DNA of 64,000 nucleotides, taken from positions 33,742,212-33,806,211 of the forward strand of contig CM028335.1 of assembly GCA_016647705.1 (NCBI GenBank). The letters run 5' to 3'. The first letter of the stretch is position 1. Each line of letters opens with the position of its first letter. Below the pieces are notes generated by a model. That model was given only the letters and a program-made list of their open reading frames with translations. It did no database searches and had not been told where the DNA came from. This document shows, one piece after another, positions 21,302 through 33,771 of the stretch. The position numbers were made by a program, and so were the translations under genes. This stretch comes from Eucommia ulmoides. Lineage: Eukaryota > Streptophyta > Magnoliopsida > Garryales > Eucommiaceae.

Positions 21302-22731
21302 TGGTAGCCGCAATTAAGCGTCGCCACTTTCACCGTAAGCATACGGGTCAAGTTTTAGTATAGGTTGGGAGAGTAGGGGTATCGTGTTCACGGGGATTGG
21401 TTTAGAATATCGTCGAGTATCGCGATTATAATAACTCAACTTTATCTAGGCGATAAAAATGGTATTTAATGAATAAATACTAATACTACAATACTAATTT
21501 ATCTAATTATACTAATATATTGGTAGGACTTTTATGAGAATTATTGCCTAGGGATCAATATCGTTCACTTAAACGTGTTCATTTCAATCTATTTTCATTA
21601 ATGTCGTTTATCCTATCCGACAATCTCTGTATCTATAACTCGCTCACTCCCTCTTCTGGCTGTAAAGAAAACAAATATATGACTTCGCGTTGACGTTGAG
21701 GTCCCCCTCGAACGTCTTTTCAAACACATAGTCACATGAGTCGTGAACCAACGTCATTGATTGCATACTCTCCAACTCTCTTCCAGGTTATTGGATCATC
21801 GTGTTGTGTTTACCCTAATCCGAATCCGAGGTTACCTCTCTCGAGTATCAAACCCCGTATTCTTGGTATATCGTAACAAGCATAATAAACAATACAACAT
21901 GGCAAACACAATCAGATAAACATGAACAACCACTAACAAAACATTGATTTTATATAAACAATGTTTTCATGAATTTAATCAAGCCCTAGACAATATATGT
22001 TTAGCTAAACATGGCCATAACTCTATATACAACTAGAAACGAGCTAAACATATATAAACATTCAACCAGACCTAAGGGAGAAAGAGAGAAACGAGGAAAC
22101 TAGGCATTTATTCAAAGATCCAACACTAAAACCTTTCCGAGAACGCTTCCTCCTTCTTCACGACGTGATCTTCCCTTGGTCGAATGGCCTCGGAGCTCTC
22201 AAGACTTCCCAAAATGTCTAACCCTAGAAATGGAGGAGAAGAAAGGATATATATAGGCTCAAAAATATCCCAAAATATCCTAAATATCTTAAACTGTCCG
22301 TAGAGGGACCGCCGTGGCAGTGGGATTCACCGTTGCGGTAGTGAGTATGTCGGTTAAGAGATCGCCGCAGTGGTGGAGGAGGTGGTGAAATTGGAAAACA
22401 TTCTGCTATTTCACCACCTAGGCGATGAATCCCACCGCCTAGGCGGTGCGCTGTCAGCAAGAATTTGTCTTCTCTGTATTTTCATCATTGCGGCGATGGT
22501 CTGGACACCACGACGGTGGGCTTCTTTTCAGAATCTTGTCTCCTTGCTTGTTTTTCTACCGTTCTTGATCCGATTTGATCGCATAAGGACCGTTTTAGTC
22601 CCTTTTTCATCCCAAATACCTGTTTTATGGAAAAAAGAATATAAACGAATTTAAACGTAATAAAACGTACTAAACATACTAAAAAACTAACAAATTCAGT
22701 TTGGAAATAGATAGGTAATTTACACCTATTA
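21302..22731 (-). mobile_element. solo LTR, Athila-type, with perfect AGCAC duplication
   Basis: AGCAC precedes 21302 and follows 22731 exactly. On the minus strand the LTR starts TAATAGGTGTAAATTACC and ends GCGGCTACCA, and matches 33772-35161 throughout: the TATA-like CCTATATATATCC, GC-rich dyad block at about 22298-22520, and the closing TCGCCTAGATAAAGTTGAG region. It landed in the zinc-knuckle part of the Tat gag. Solo LTRs arise by recombination between the two LTRs of a full element. Confidence 0.92.
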
Positions 22732-23576
22732 AGCACCGGGTCACCCTACCGACAAATACTATGCTTTAAAAAATAAGATAAAGGATCTTATACAAGCCAA
22801 GGTGATATGTTTCCCAAAAAAGGGAGAGACATCTCAGCCTAACTGTTAGCAAAACCCGTTGCCCAAGCATCATAACTCAGCTCCAATAGTCAACATGGTC
22901 GGACGAGATTAGGAGACCGATTCGAGAGACTATAGAGGAATATGGAAAACTAATCCCAAACCACCCAAAGCATTATGGGTAAAAGCCAGAAGTTGCCCTA
23001 AAGCCTATTGGATAGACACATCAGTCTCACCTACGAATGATAGCCCTATCTCTCCTATTGGTTGAGGAAGTGAATTTGACGAAAAAGACAATAAGTGTAA
23101 TAGACATATCATAGATGAGAGTCTAGAACTAATAGGTAGAGAAGAAGTAACATCTCAAGGGAGAAAAGAACTAGACTAGATATGGCGAGAGATTGATACG
23201 TTAAAGAGGAATGTCATCGACAAAGCCATTGTTGTCGATCAGGTCTTGAACGTGTATCAACCACCTAAGAAGGAATCTCCGAGAAACGAAACATTTCCCC
23301 CACCTAAGAAAAGATTTGGCCTCAATTACCCGAGTCAAGATAATAAGGAGGACGAATCTAACCAATCCTCTGAAACCTTTAATCCCCCTACTAAGGAGAA
23401 CCTCAATGCCCCGGGTAGACAACCAAGTTATCCGGATTAGTACAATCCTTGGATTAACATGCTTGATTATGGCTTTATGAAGCAAAACCTTGACCAACCT
23501 TGGGTCTTAGAGGTTTCTCACTTTACTATACAATCGCTAACATGCCAAAACCTGATAATGATCCGACCAAAAACCA
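22732..23576 (+). pseudogene. Tat-type gag remnant, second part
   Basis: Directly after the solo LTR the gag resumes with YYALKNKIKDLIQAKVI, followed by a NPLPKH motif about 40 codons on, both typical of the region after the Tat zinc knuckle. A charged, Pro-rich stretch follows (23240-23440). It ends at the LINE junction. Broken fossil. Confidence 0.75.
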
Positions 23577-23638
23577 TTTTTTTTAAGAAAGAAGAATTAT
23601 ATAGAATACAAAAAATGAGGAATTAAAAACCTCCAACA

Positions 23639-24060
23639 TTACAATTGTTTGATCCTTCTAAAGCTAGAAAGACCACAAGCATCAATTTTCAAACAACCTC
23701 TTACAAAATGAGAAACATCACTAAAATCAGTAGTAAAAAGAGATTCTCCTGCACTAGCAAGCTTGGACAGCCCATCAGCAGCACCGTTAGCTTCTCTAAA
23801 AACACGATGAATTGGAAAATCACCTTTGTTTCTCCACAAAATGATATCAGCTATATAAGGATAAATTCTCCAAGGAATTTCAACCTTTTGCAACACCATA
23901 TAAGTCAAAATCTTACTATCAACCTCTAGGATGACCATAAGGCAATTTTTCCCTAAACATGTTTTGAAACCTTGCCAAAGAGCCAAAACTTTAGCAAAAC
24001 ATGTTAGTTTGAATGCCCAAAGTAATAGAAAATGCAATGCACAACAAGCTTTTGTGATTT
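23639..24060 (-). pseudogene. LINE RNase H domain
   Basis: The peptide has LWQGFKTCLGKNCLMVILEVDS in frame with a later HRVFREANGAADGLSKLA, the closing motif of the RNase H domain found at the C-terminus of many plant L1 elements. The Asp of EVDS fits a catalytic position, and the HRVxREANxxAD motif holds the last acid. The frame is open for about 130 codons, with no clear start, as expected for the tail of ORF2. Confidence 0.8.
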
Positions 24061-24124
24061 CTGATGATTCCTCCTACTCTAGAAATGCCTGGATTACCCA
24101 ATGAGCTTATATCAATATTAAGCT

Positions 24125-25144
24125 TCAAATAGTCCCTAACAGGTTTAATCCATTGAACCAAAACAAATTTGAATGAATTAGACTTTTTGCAGGCTGCACA
24201 TTGATGATGAACTCAATTTTCCTTTTGACAGCAAGAACGAAAGGAGAAATCTGATCATATTTGGCCTGGCCTCTACTTTTCCATAACTCCCAGCAAATCA
24301 GCACAAGCAAACCAACACTGAGTTTCTTGTTCTGCCACCAATTCAACAATCTGGTCATCAATGATCCACTTTGATAAGCACTACCAAAGTAAGCCCAAAC
24401 TTTTCTAGCAAATTCACAATCAGAAAAGCACATGATCCTGAGTTTCAGCAGCCTTACCATAATATGCACAAATTGAAGGCAAATGAATTCCCAACCTTTG
24501 AATTTTAGAGTCAAAAGGCCCAATACCCTTAAGTACCTTCCACATAAAGATAGAAGCTTTAGGAGGAATTTTGGAATGCCAAATGAACTTGAAATAAGGA
24601 GGAGCTGCTGAACACTGCCTAAAAGTCTGCCAAGAAGTAGCCACTGAGAATTGCCCATTAGAAGCTAGAATCCAGCACATTTTATCATCCACATCAATAG
24701 GGAGCTTATGAAGTTGCATGATCTTAGATTTAAAAAAAAAGGAAGAAATTGGTCTAACAAGGTTTCATTCCATGAGCCATCAGCATTTAACAAATCATAA
24801 ACTTGCAGCCTGTAAAGATGCTCCTGCACTAGCAAGACTTCGCCAATAGGAACATCAATTAACCATTGATCCCACCACAAAGAAACCTCACCTTTTTCAA
24901 TTTGAAACAATATATAGTCTTTAGCCAAAGCCGAATCAATAACATTCTTCCAACCAATGCTCTGATGAGAAGAAGTAACACTGCAAAAATGATCTAATTT
25001 TCTGGAACTATATTTCAATTTCATGAATCTATCCCACAAGGACTGATCGACCCTAAAATTCCACCAAAGCTTAGCTTTAAAAGCCATAACCAAATCCTTA
25101 AGCTGCCTAAAACCCAAACCTCCTTCTTCAATAGGATAACACAT
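24125..25144 (-). pseudogene. LINE zinc-binding region after reverse transcriptase
   Basis: Two overlapping frames encode WNFRVDQSLWDRFMKLKY, CWILASNGQFSVATSW and KIPPKASIFMWKVL, then a Cys-rich stretch (ICAYYGKAAETQDHVLF..C). This matches the region between reverse transcriptase and RNase H in plant LINEs (zf-RVT family). At least one frameshift near 24420-24665 separates the pieces. Confidence 0.8.
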
Positions 25145-25537
25145 ATTCTGCCAGCTTTTCCAGTGTTTCTTCCCATTCTAAAAAAATTTAGAAAATAGCC
25201 CTTCCAAAGTTTTAACAACTTTGACATGAGGAAAAAAGGGTCATAAACAGGAAAATTGTTTATGATAACAGCACATGCTTGATCAACACCGACCTTCTAC
25301 CACTAGAAAGAATCTTAGACTACCATCTTTGCAATTTCACTATGATTTTAGCAATCAAAGCATCAAATAGAACTCTTTCTTCTTACCTTAAAAAATAGGG
25401 CATCCCAAATATTTCCTTGGGAAAGAGCTCTTGATAAAACCTATTTTAGAGGCTAACCAAGACAGCTTATTAGAAGTAATATAAGGAGAAGGGATAAAGC
25501 TGCTTTTGGTGAAATTTATAAGTTGCCCAGAATTAAG

Positions 25538-26467
25538 CTAATAAGAATTCAAGAATTTCAGAAGATTGGCTATGGAGGTTTTAGAACCATTGACAAAAAT
25601 AATCATATCATCAACATATGCAAGATGAGAAATTGGCATTGAAGTTTTAGGTTGAGAGAAAGGTATAATGGACTTATTTTGAGTAAGATACTTGATACCT
25701 CTAGAAAAGGATTCAACCATAATGCTAAAGAGAAGAGGTGATAGAGGATCACCTTGCCTCAAACCTCTCTTAGAATGAAAGAAACCAAAAGAGCAGCCAT
25801 TGATTATCAAAGAGAAATAGCAATTAGAAATGAGCCTCCACACCATTTCAATGATTCTTTCATGAAAACCAAACTTTCTCATAATGGAGATTAAGAAAAA
25901 CCAAGAAACTCTGTCAAAGGCTTTGGCCATATCCAATTTGATAATAAGATTCCCTCCTTTAACCTTTTTAGGAAGAAAATGAGACATCTCTTGAGCTAAC
26001 AAAATGTTATAAAAAATGTTCCTACCCTTCACATAGGCACTTTGTTCAGGAGATATGATTTTGGGAAGGATGACCTTTAGTCTATTAGCCAAAAACTTGG
26101 ATATGATTTTGTTAATGAAATTGCAAAGACTAATAGGCCTGAAATCAGCAGGGGTGGAAGGACTCTCCATTTTAGGAATTAAAGCTAAAAAATTACTAGA
26201 ACATGCTTTAGGAATCTTAGCATCATAGAAGAAGGACATAACAACCTAAAACAGATCATTTTTAACTATCTCTCAGTAATGAGTGAAAAATTTTCTAGTA
26301 TAACCATCAGGGCTTGCTACACTGTCCCTTTTGAGATTGAAAACCACTTCTTTGATTTCTTCCATGGTAGGAGTAGCCAAGAGAGTTTCATTGTCATATT
26401 CACTAACCAAAGATGGAATCATGTCCAAAAAGCCTAAATTAGGTAAAGAAGATTGATCACAAAGCAC
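25538..26467 (-). pseudogene. LINE reverse transcriptase
   Basis: A 233-codon frame contains RPISLCNFINKIISKFLANR, EQSAYVKGRNI, LIIKLDMAKAFDRVSW, GLRQGDPLSPLLF and the active-site AYVDDMIIF. These are the conserved blocks of L1-type reverse transcriptases, with both catalytic Asp of YxDD present. An upstream piece (26273-26467) carries EIKEVVFNLKRDSVASPDGY, the fingers region, separated by a stop and frame change near 26240-26275. The thumb side continues weakly to 25145. Confidence 0.92.
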
Positions 26468-26940
26468 CTCCCAAAATACTGCAAAAAATAGTTTTTAATA
26501 TCCTGATCAGCAGAATAAGCAGCCCCATTTTTATCCTTAATCACAGAAATCATCCTCTTGGATCTTTGATCTTTCACTGTAGCATGAAAGAATTTGGAAT
26601 TAGCATATCCATCTTTAAGTCACTTGTATGCTGATTTTTGTTTCCAGAATTGTTCTTCAACAAAAATGGCTTGTTTATGCTTGGTTAAGGCTTGATTATA
26701 ATTAGCCTAATTCTCTTCAAGATCATTGATGAGGCAAATTTCTTCTAAGTTGGAGACCTCCAATTCAGCATTAGAGACAACATTGAAGATGTCACCATAA
26801 AAAGTTGAACTCCACTGTTTTAAGGCTGGTTTTAAGGATTTAAGCTTAAAGGCTAAGACTGATATGGCAGGACCATCATGATGTATATTCCAATTAGCAG
26901 CAATAATAGAATAGAACTCAAGATTAGAGCACCAAAAATG

Positions 26941-27677
26941 CTAAAATTTGAAAGGAATAGGACCTCTAGGAAGGTTAAGAGAAAAAGACAGCAGCTGAGG
27001 TGAATGATCAGAACCAGTTTTTGCTAAATGGGCAACAGTTGAGTTGTGAAATTTTGACAACCAAGCTGAATTCATAAAAGTCCAGTCAAGTCTGCACCAT
27101 TTTCTAGCCATTCCTTTGTTGTTATTACACCAAGTATATTTAAAACCAGAAATAGGAACATTAAGAAGCCCACAATTCTGAATACAAGTATTAAACTCCA
27201 AATAGCTTATTTGAGAAGGTTTGAGCAACCTTTTCTATCATCAATGCTTGAATGACAATTGAAGTCCCTAGAAACTATACAAGGATGATTTAAAGAGGAA
27301 GTTCAAATCTCCAAATCATTCCAAAGAGGCCTTCTTCCTGGATAACTACATTTAGCATAGACCGCAGCAATAAAAATCCTGAAATCAAAAGCTAGAACCA
27401 AACAGTCAACCATGACCAATTGATTAGATGAAAAAATAACATTGCAAGTTAAGGGATTCTTCCAAAAAATCCATATCTTACTGGTGGAATTGGAATAAGA
27501 GTTATCAAAGTTCAGAAACTGAGCAAGGTTTAAAATAGCCTCCTTAGCAAGCATAGGCTCAAGCAGGATAAAAAATTGTAGCCTTTGATAAAAAACTAAC
27601 CTCTTCAACTTGATTCTAGCAGCTCCTTTAGAAGCACCTCTAATATTCCAAATAAGTCCTTTAAACATTGGAAACAT
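26941..27677 (-). pseudogene. LINE AP endonuclease
   Basis: The N-terminal part (27303-27677) has GLIWNIRGASKGAARIKLK and LLEPMLAKE, the Asn and Glu motifs of AP-type endonucleases. The C-terminal part (26941-27228) has SGFKYTWCNNNKG, CRLDWTFMN and GSDHSPQLL, where the GSDH motif holds the catalytic His. This enzyme nicks the target DNA for LINE insertion. The two halves are in different frames with a gap between them. Confidence 0.88.
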
Positions 27678-27689
27678 TGGAAGAAGAAG

Positions 27690-28317
27690 AAGCCTTACTG
27701 CTCAAACCTAATCTGGTTGCCATCTTGTTTGAAGTCTTTGATTTTATCATGTGTTTCTTCTTAGGCTAAAGAAATTCTATATCCTTAGCCTCCAAAGAGA
27801 CCTGCATATCTGGTAATCTTCTGGGAGACAAAGTAAGTTTGTGGATCACTTCTTGATCAGAAGAACAAGTTTGATTTGATGAAGAAGGAGAATCCTGAAT
27901 TCTCACAGCCTTACCAATAACATTGTCAGCATTCAAAGCAGTTTGATGATCAAATTTTGAAGGAGCATTTAAAATCTCATTCTAAAGCATTGAGGATGAT
28001 TTTGAAGGTAAAGAAGACTTGTGAGAAGAATAAATAGCTTGAAAATCTGAAGATTTAGGAGAAGTGGAGAAAATTTGAGAAAGACTGAGATTTTTAGAAA
28101 AAGCACCAACAAAAGGAATACCAATTTGAGATTGAGGCTCCATATTAGGAATTGAACCTTCTGAATTAAAATGAGAAGGAATTTGGGGAATGTTAGAGGT
28201 ATTGGAGTCAACAGGGGAATTGGAATTCACATTTGAAGTATTAGTCTCCTTAACTGTCTGTGAAACAGTATGGAGTTCATAAATGATTTGAGTTGGAGAA
28301 TCTTGCTAACCTTCAAA
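27690..28317 (-). pseudogene. LINE ORF1 C-terminal remnant (Ser-rich)
   Basis: The minus strand upstream of the endonuclease encodes Ser/Pro/Asn-rich peptide (SLSQIFSTSPKSSDFQAIY) and a SPRRLPDMQVSL segment, the low-complexity tail typical of plant LINE ORF1. No RNA-binding domain or zinc knuckle is seen, consistent with 5' truncation. Confidence 0.5.
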
Positions 28318-29520
28318 AATGACAAAACAAGAATTGGTGAAAGACTTGAAAGAGGTACCTTGGAACTACTATACAACAATTGAAACCAATTCCATAAGGA
28401 TAGAGGACCAAGTAGATGAAGTTAGAGGTATTACTTAGAGTGGAAGAGTATTTTTCCACCCCAGACTTGCTGAAAGTACAAGACAAAGAACCCAAGGGTA
28501 TCCCTAAGAGGACTGTCACTGAGGAAGAAGTACAAGAGTTCTTAAAAGCAGTTAAAAACACCAAGTACATGATCGTTGAGCAATTAAGCAAAGTACCGGC
28601 ACAGATTTTGATCCTGTCATTACTACGGACCTCCGAAGTAAATCAAAATGCGTTGTTAAAAGCCTTAATGAGGGCCCATGTACCAAGTTCCACATTAAAG
28701 GATCACTTTACTAATATAAGAGAGAATATCCTCAGTGCCAATCTCGTAACCTTTACTGATGACGAGTTTCCATCTGAAGGAATTGGGCATATCAAACCTC
28801 TCAATATATTTTTGCAGTATCGGTATGTCGTCCTCTCTAGAGTTCTGGTAGACAATGGGTCCATGCTTAACATATATCCTCTGAGTACGTTGAAGAAGAT
28901 AGGGGTAAACAAGGACTAATTCCGGAACACTACTATCATTATCAGAGCCTTTGAGGGTTGAGAAGAGAAAGTCTATGAGAGAAATTACAATACCAATCGT
29001 TATAGGCCTGGTTACTTTTTAAGTAGACCTCCATATCTTAGACATACCAGCTGCCTATAACCTACTTCTCAGAAGACCTTGGATACACTCAGATGCGACA
29101 GTCCCCTCGTCACTTCACTAGGAGATGCAATTTATATTCGAGACAGTAATATTACCTTCTATGCTGAGGAAGCTTATGCCATCTATTGAACCCCCACTGA
29201 ACCTGTAATAGTAGCCGAGCATGTTAATTAGGTAGCTTTTTTCCAGGCATTTGACATCGCTAGTGCTTCGTATGTTCGAGAAAAAAGTCTACCACCAACA
29301 CCCAGACTGTCCGCTGCTACCATTTTGTTAGCTACTCACATGAATATTATGGACCTCATGCTAAAGATAGAAGTTGACAAAGGTAAAGCAAGACTGCAAT
29401 CCTTGTTAAGGATTAGACCGAAGCTAGACACCTATGGACTGGGATTTGTTCAAAGCCTAGACAGGGATTTAGCAAACAATCGAGAAAGAATGAAGAACTG
29501 GGGATAGTACCTCATATCTG
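28318..29520 (+). pseudogene. Tat-type gag end and protease remnant
   Basis: After the LINE the Tat-type coding resumes with ELVKDLKEVPWNYY, then NQNALLKALMRAHVPSSTL and SRVLVDNGSMLNIYPLSTL, where the VDNGS motif marks the aspartic protease. The order and wording closely match the gag-protease boundary of Ogre-like elements. The longest open piece is 28416-28919. Broken fossil. Confidence 0.85.
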
Positions 29521-30045
29521 AGTAACTTTCTATTTACCACTGGTGCAATCCAAGCTGATAAAGAAGAGAATAAAGACAAACCAGACTTCATGATAATCCC
29601 CTACCAAACCAAGCTTAACCTTTCAACACTATGGTTAGAGGAGTCAGTCAGTATGGTCAAATGGTCAATGAGGAAGGGAATGATGTCAGAGCAGCAGAGT
29701 TAGCTAGCTACCTTAGCAATTGGGAAGTTCGTCCAATCCTAGTGAGATGATGAGCTTGGTAATAAAAAAGTGTCTGTAACATCTCCTATCTGACTAGCCA
29801 CAAGAAAGTAGAGATTATAATATATCTAGGCTTCTTTTGACTTTTTGAATTTTTCCTTTTATACTAGACATGTAATAACATATTTAAAATTAGACTTTTG
29901 TGTTTACTTTATAGGTGCCTAAATAAACTTGAATATAATCCATATAATAATGAATCACTTCTTCCGGCCAGTATACACCGTTCAGGCGACAAGATCAAGG
30001 AATGGAGATAGGGTTTTGTTTTTCTTTAACAATACTTTGACTAAC
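29521..30045 (+). other. Tat-type untranslated sequence, no gene
   Basis: This continues from the protease remnant into AT-rich DNA up to the CTAAC pentamer before the solo LTR. No polymerase domains follow. Confidence 0.4.
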
Positions 30046-31628
30046 TAAAGAGTGATTTATTTACCAACAAATTAAATACTTATGTGTTCAAATATTTATG
30101 TGTTTTCAGGCATTTTTATTAGTTTAATGTATTTTTGTGTTGTTTTGTAGATTTACAAATAAATGGGAGAAATAGTTCAAAATGCGTACAAGTGCAGTAA
30201 CTTCAAGGCTAATTTTGACCATAGTGCAAACCAATTTTGGAAAACTGGAAAACATGGAAATTGTATATCTACATCTTATATTTTCATATATTTTTGAATA
30301 ACCTCAATCGGAGTTCAGATGAAGAAGTTACGGCCAAAATACGAACAAGTGTCAGATCAGCGCCTTTTGGTGCTGTAGGGCCAATCTTCTTCCCCTAAAT
30401 TAAACTCTAAATCAAAAAATGGCACTGTAGTACCATTATTTTGGCACTGCAGCACCAACACACTGACTTCTCCCCTCTTTAAGGTCATTTTGAAGGGAGG
30501 AGGAAGAGAGATCGAAAAGGGGACGAAAATGGATAAAGAGAAGGCGCTAAATTGAAGACTTAGATCGAAAACTTCTCCAAAAATCAGATTTGATTTCTCA
30601 TATTCTCCCTAATATTGTTTGGATTTTGTATTTGTGATAGTATATTGAACATTTATGAAATTCTTGATAATATTAATTAAGAATTTATCTATGTTGAGTT
30701 AATTATTTATATCTAGGACTTGATGTAGTCTCGTTTGAACCATGTTTAGAATATTTTATTAATTGTTAGTTTTAATCCATTTTATGCATATTTTAGGCTT
30801 AATGTGTTTGATTCATGTATCCAATGAATTAGATAATTTTAGGTTGTGAATTTTATACTCGGGAGAGGTTGAATTCGTAACCAGAATTGGGAGTGCATAA
30901 TTTAGGTTGTTGTGAGTCTGAGAGGAAATCAACACCTAAGTAATTTAGTTGGAAAATTAGAATTTTGTGAAATCAGGAGGTGATCAAGTTCTAGATTTAC
31001 TAACTAGGTTTTCCATTTAATTGTGTTTGCCTTGTTAATGCTTCCAAAATATGCTCACATACGGTATTTTGGTTGAATTGAGAACTTGGGATTTGACACT
31101 CGGGAGAGGTATTCTCGGGTTTGGACTTAGATTAAACACAACGTAAGCTTTAATAGATCTGGAGATAGTTAGAGTTTACATAATCTATAAGGTCGGGTAT
31201 AACAAATGTTTTCACCTTAATACGAGATAGGGATATCTGTATTGAAGTAATTACATATTCTCTCACTTGACGCTCGGGAGAGGTAGTGAGAGAAAAATAG
31301 CACGAGGACCTTGATTATTGAATAAACGGAATTAACTAATAATTACTTAATAGGATAAATGGGAATAACGAAATGAAATCAAGCCCCTAGAACATTTGTG
31401 CATAGAAGATCCATATTTTATTTTATTTATGTATTTATAATTATTTTAGACTTATTTTTATAAAACCTCAAAATTTGATCGCCTAAATAAAGTTAAGTTA
31501 TGATAATTGCGATACTTAACGACAATTTAAACCAATTCTTATGGATACGACAACCCTACTTTCCCTATTCTATTACAACTTGACCTGTATACTAACAGTA
31601 TCGTAGCGACGAAATAAATTTGCTACCA
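30046..31628 (+). mobile_element. solo LTR, diverged Athila-type, CTAAC duplication
   Basis: CTAAC lies on both sides (30041-30045, 31629-31633). The start TAAAGAGTGATTTATTTACC and the end GCTACCA fit the LTR family at 33772, as do the repeated CTCGGGAGAGGT words and the closing GCCTAAATAAAGTTAAGTTA region. The dyad block is replaced by GGTGCTGTAG / GGCACTGCAGCACC motifs (30355-30470). It is the most diverged of the copies. Confidence 0.82.
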
Positions 31629-31639
31629 CTAACAAAAAT

Positions 31640-33771
31640 GTAGGAAATAAACACAGTTTGCCAATATGCTGACATACAATGCTAAAACATTTGAAGCGAA
31701 TGGGATTAAACTAAAAGGAAGAGGTTCACCTTTGAATTCCAACAAACAATTCGTAAGCCATGACAATAGAGGTAATCACTCTTATCAACTCATTATTAGA
31801 TACAACATACAAAACTACATGGTTAGGAGGTTGCACCATCCAGCAAACTCCTAAGATACTAATTTCTGAAATAATATAGTAATGAACCCATCGACCAGGT
31901 ATATTCTACGATCTAATCAAGTAAAATCTCGAATTCATCACACCGACAAATAACGAGACAAACCAATTTAGATTCACAAGTCTTTAGCTAATAAATATCT
32001 TTCCCAGCCCGTAGGCTAATAAATACTTTACACTGTCAATCATCATGAATCGCACGATAGGAAGTGTAGGATAAGATTCCCCAATCGAATTTATCCAGTC
32101 GCTACCTTAGTGTACGACTGGGGCACATTTCATCCTTTCTATGTTTTCTTAATGGAAGCAATGTCCATTTCATCTTGTAAACATGAAATGAAATGCCCGA
32201 ATCATAATGAACTTAACTAATCTCACTAAACCAAAGACGTAGGAACTACGTGTCAGCCTGATTCTTGGCAACACCCGGGATACATAGGAAATCCTCGTGG
32301 GTTCGATTAAAAAATTTAAACTCATCAAAGATGTAGGAACTATATATCAGCTTGATTCCTAGCAACGCTGGGATACGTAGGAAACCCTCATGGGTTCGGT
32401 TGATAAATTTAAACTCATCAAAGATGCAGGAACTACGTGTCAACCTAATTCCCAGTAACGTTCGAGATTTGTAGGAAACTCTCGCAAGTTCGGTTGACAA
32501 GCTTAAGCCCAACCATGTGCGATGAAATACGTGCCGACCTGATTCTCAGTTATTTGAGATATGTAGGCAACCTTTACAAGGTCCAGTCACACCATTTAAA
32601 CTAAAAACTATTCATGCGCATTGAACTAAGTATCAACCAGATTCCTTGTACAAAACAAGAATACCCAATAGCATTTCGACTAGATCCTTGCCAGATCACC
32701 AAGGAACGTAAGAAACCCAAGTGGGTTGGTTGAAATAAAAAGAAGAGATGAGTATCATCTTTGTGACACTCTCTCAGCCCTAGACCAGTGCGTATCTCAT
32801 AGATTAGTCCTTTGACTTTCCTGAGAAAGCTATATGCACTCTCCTTGTTTACCAAACAATAGATGATGCTTAACTAGGAAAATACGTCTAACCTGACTCC
32901 TGGCAAAGCCTGGGACATGTACAAAATCTTATCCAGTCATTATTAACAAAAATCCCACGTTAATCGGGATTGAGTCACGTCATCAACACTAAAAATTCCC
33001 ATAGAGTCGCATCAATATTTAAAATCTCATGCCGATAGAGAATGAATCATGATAAACAATAAAATCTCCACAGAGCTGCTCAATAATGAATCCCCCAATC
33101 AATTGGAATCGAACCATACCAAACGTGATAATAACCCACTAATCTAGATCTAACCATTCTAGATTTTAAATATCTAAAGAAGATTTAGGTGTTGACCTGA
33201 GCCTTGGTAAACACCAAGATACACGAAACCTTTACGGGTTAGGTCGTCACCTTAAACAAAATTCCTCCATCCCCAGCAGACTACACCTCGACTTGTCCTT
33301 GGTAGATCACCAAGGTACATAGGAGACCTAAGTCGGTCTGGATGAAACTAGAGAGATGTCCGTATCATGACATTCTCTCAGTCTTGTATCAGGGCGCATC
33401 TCCTGAGAAGTCCCTTGACTTCCTTGAGAAATTGATTACCAATCCTTTTGTTAAGCAGACAACAAAGGATACTTGTACTCGAACTACATGTTGAGCTGAT
33501 CCTTGGTAGATTACCAAGGTAAATAGGAAGGCCTTGTGGGTACGATTGACAATTTGAGATAGTAGAGCGAGGGCCGAACTACGTTATTGACTAGATTCCT
33601 AACCTAGGAACTCAGCGTATATAGGTAACCTAGGTGGGTTTTGGTTATCCTACGATCACCATCTAGAATAGTAATACCAATAATACACAGACAACCCAAC
33701 GAGGGTTTTTCCAGGCTAAAAATACTACAATCACGCACTCAGTTTGGGATACAAAGACAACCCATGTGGGC
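31640..33771. repeat. degenerate repeats with a GATACGTAGG core
   Basis: Units of about 70-110 bp contain GAACTACGTGTC, CTGATTC or TTGATTCC, GATACGTAGG and GGGTTCGGTTG. At least ten are visible (for example 32240, 32330, 32420, 32530, 32620, 33190, 33280, 33490, 33580). A larger block with CACTCTCTCAG and TTGACTTTCCTGAGAAA is repeated at about 32760 and 33370, so there is a ~610 bp higher-order period. The same core occurs in the Tat-type LTRs at 46830-47220 and 62075-62250. No gene is seen. Confidence 0.8.

Larger units (their letters stand above)
23577..28317 (-). mobile_element. L1-type LINE, 5'-truncated and degraded
   Basis: The minus strand carries, in order, an ORF1-like Ser-rich tail, AP endonuclease, reverse transcriptase, a zinc-binding region and an RNase H domain, which is the plant L1 layout. 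The 3' end is an A-run (T8 on the plus strand at 23577-23584). The left flank GACCAAAAACC and the right flank GACAAAACAAG may be an imperfect target duplication. At about 4.7 kb it lacks most of ORF1. The coding regions carry frameshifts and stops, so it is not active. It lies between the gag and protease parts of the Tat-type element. Confidence 0.9.
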
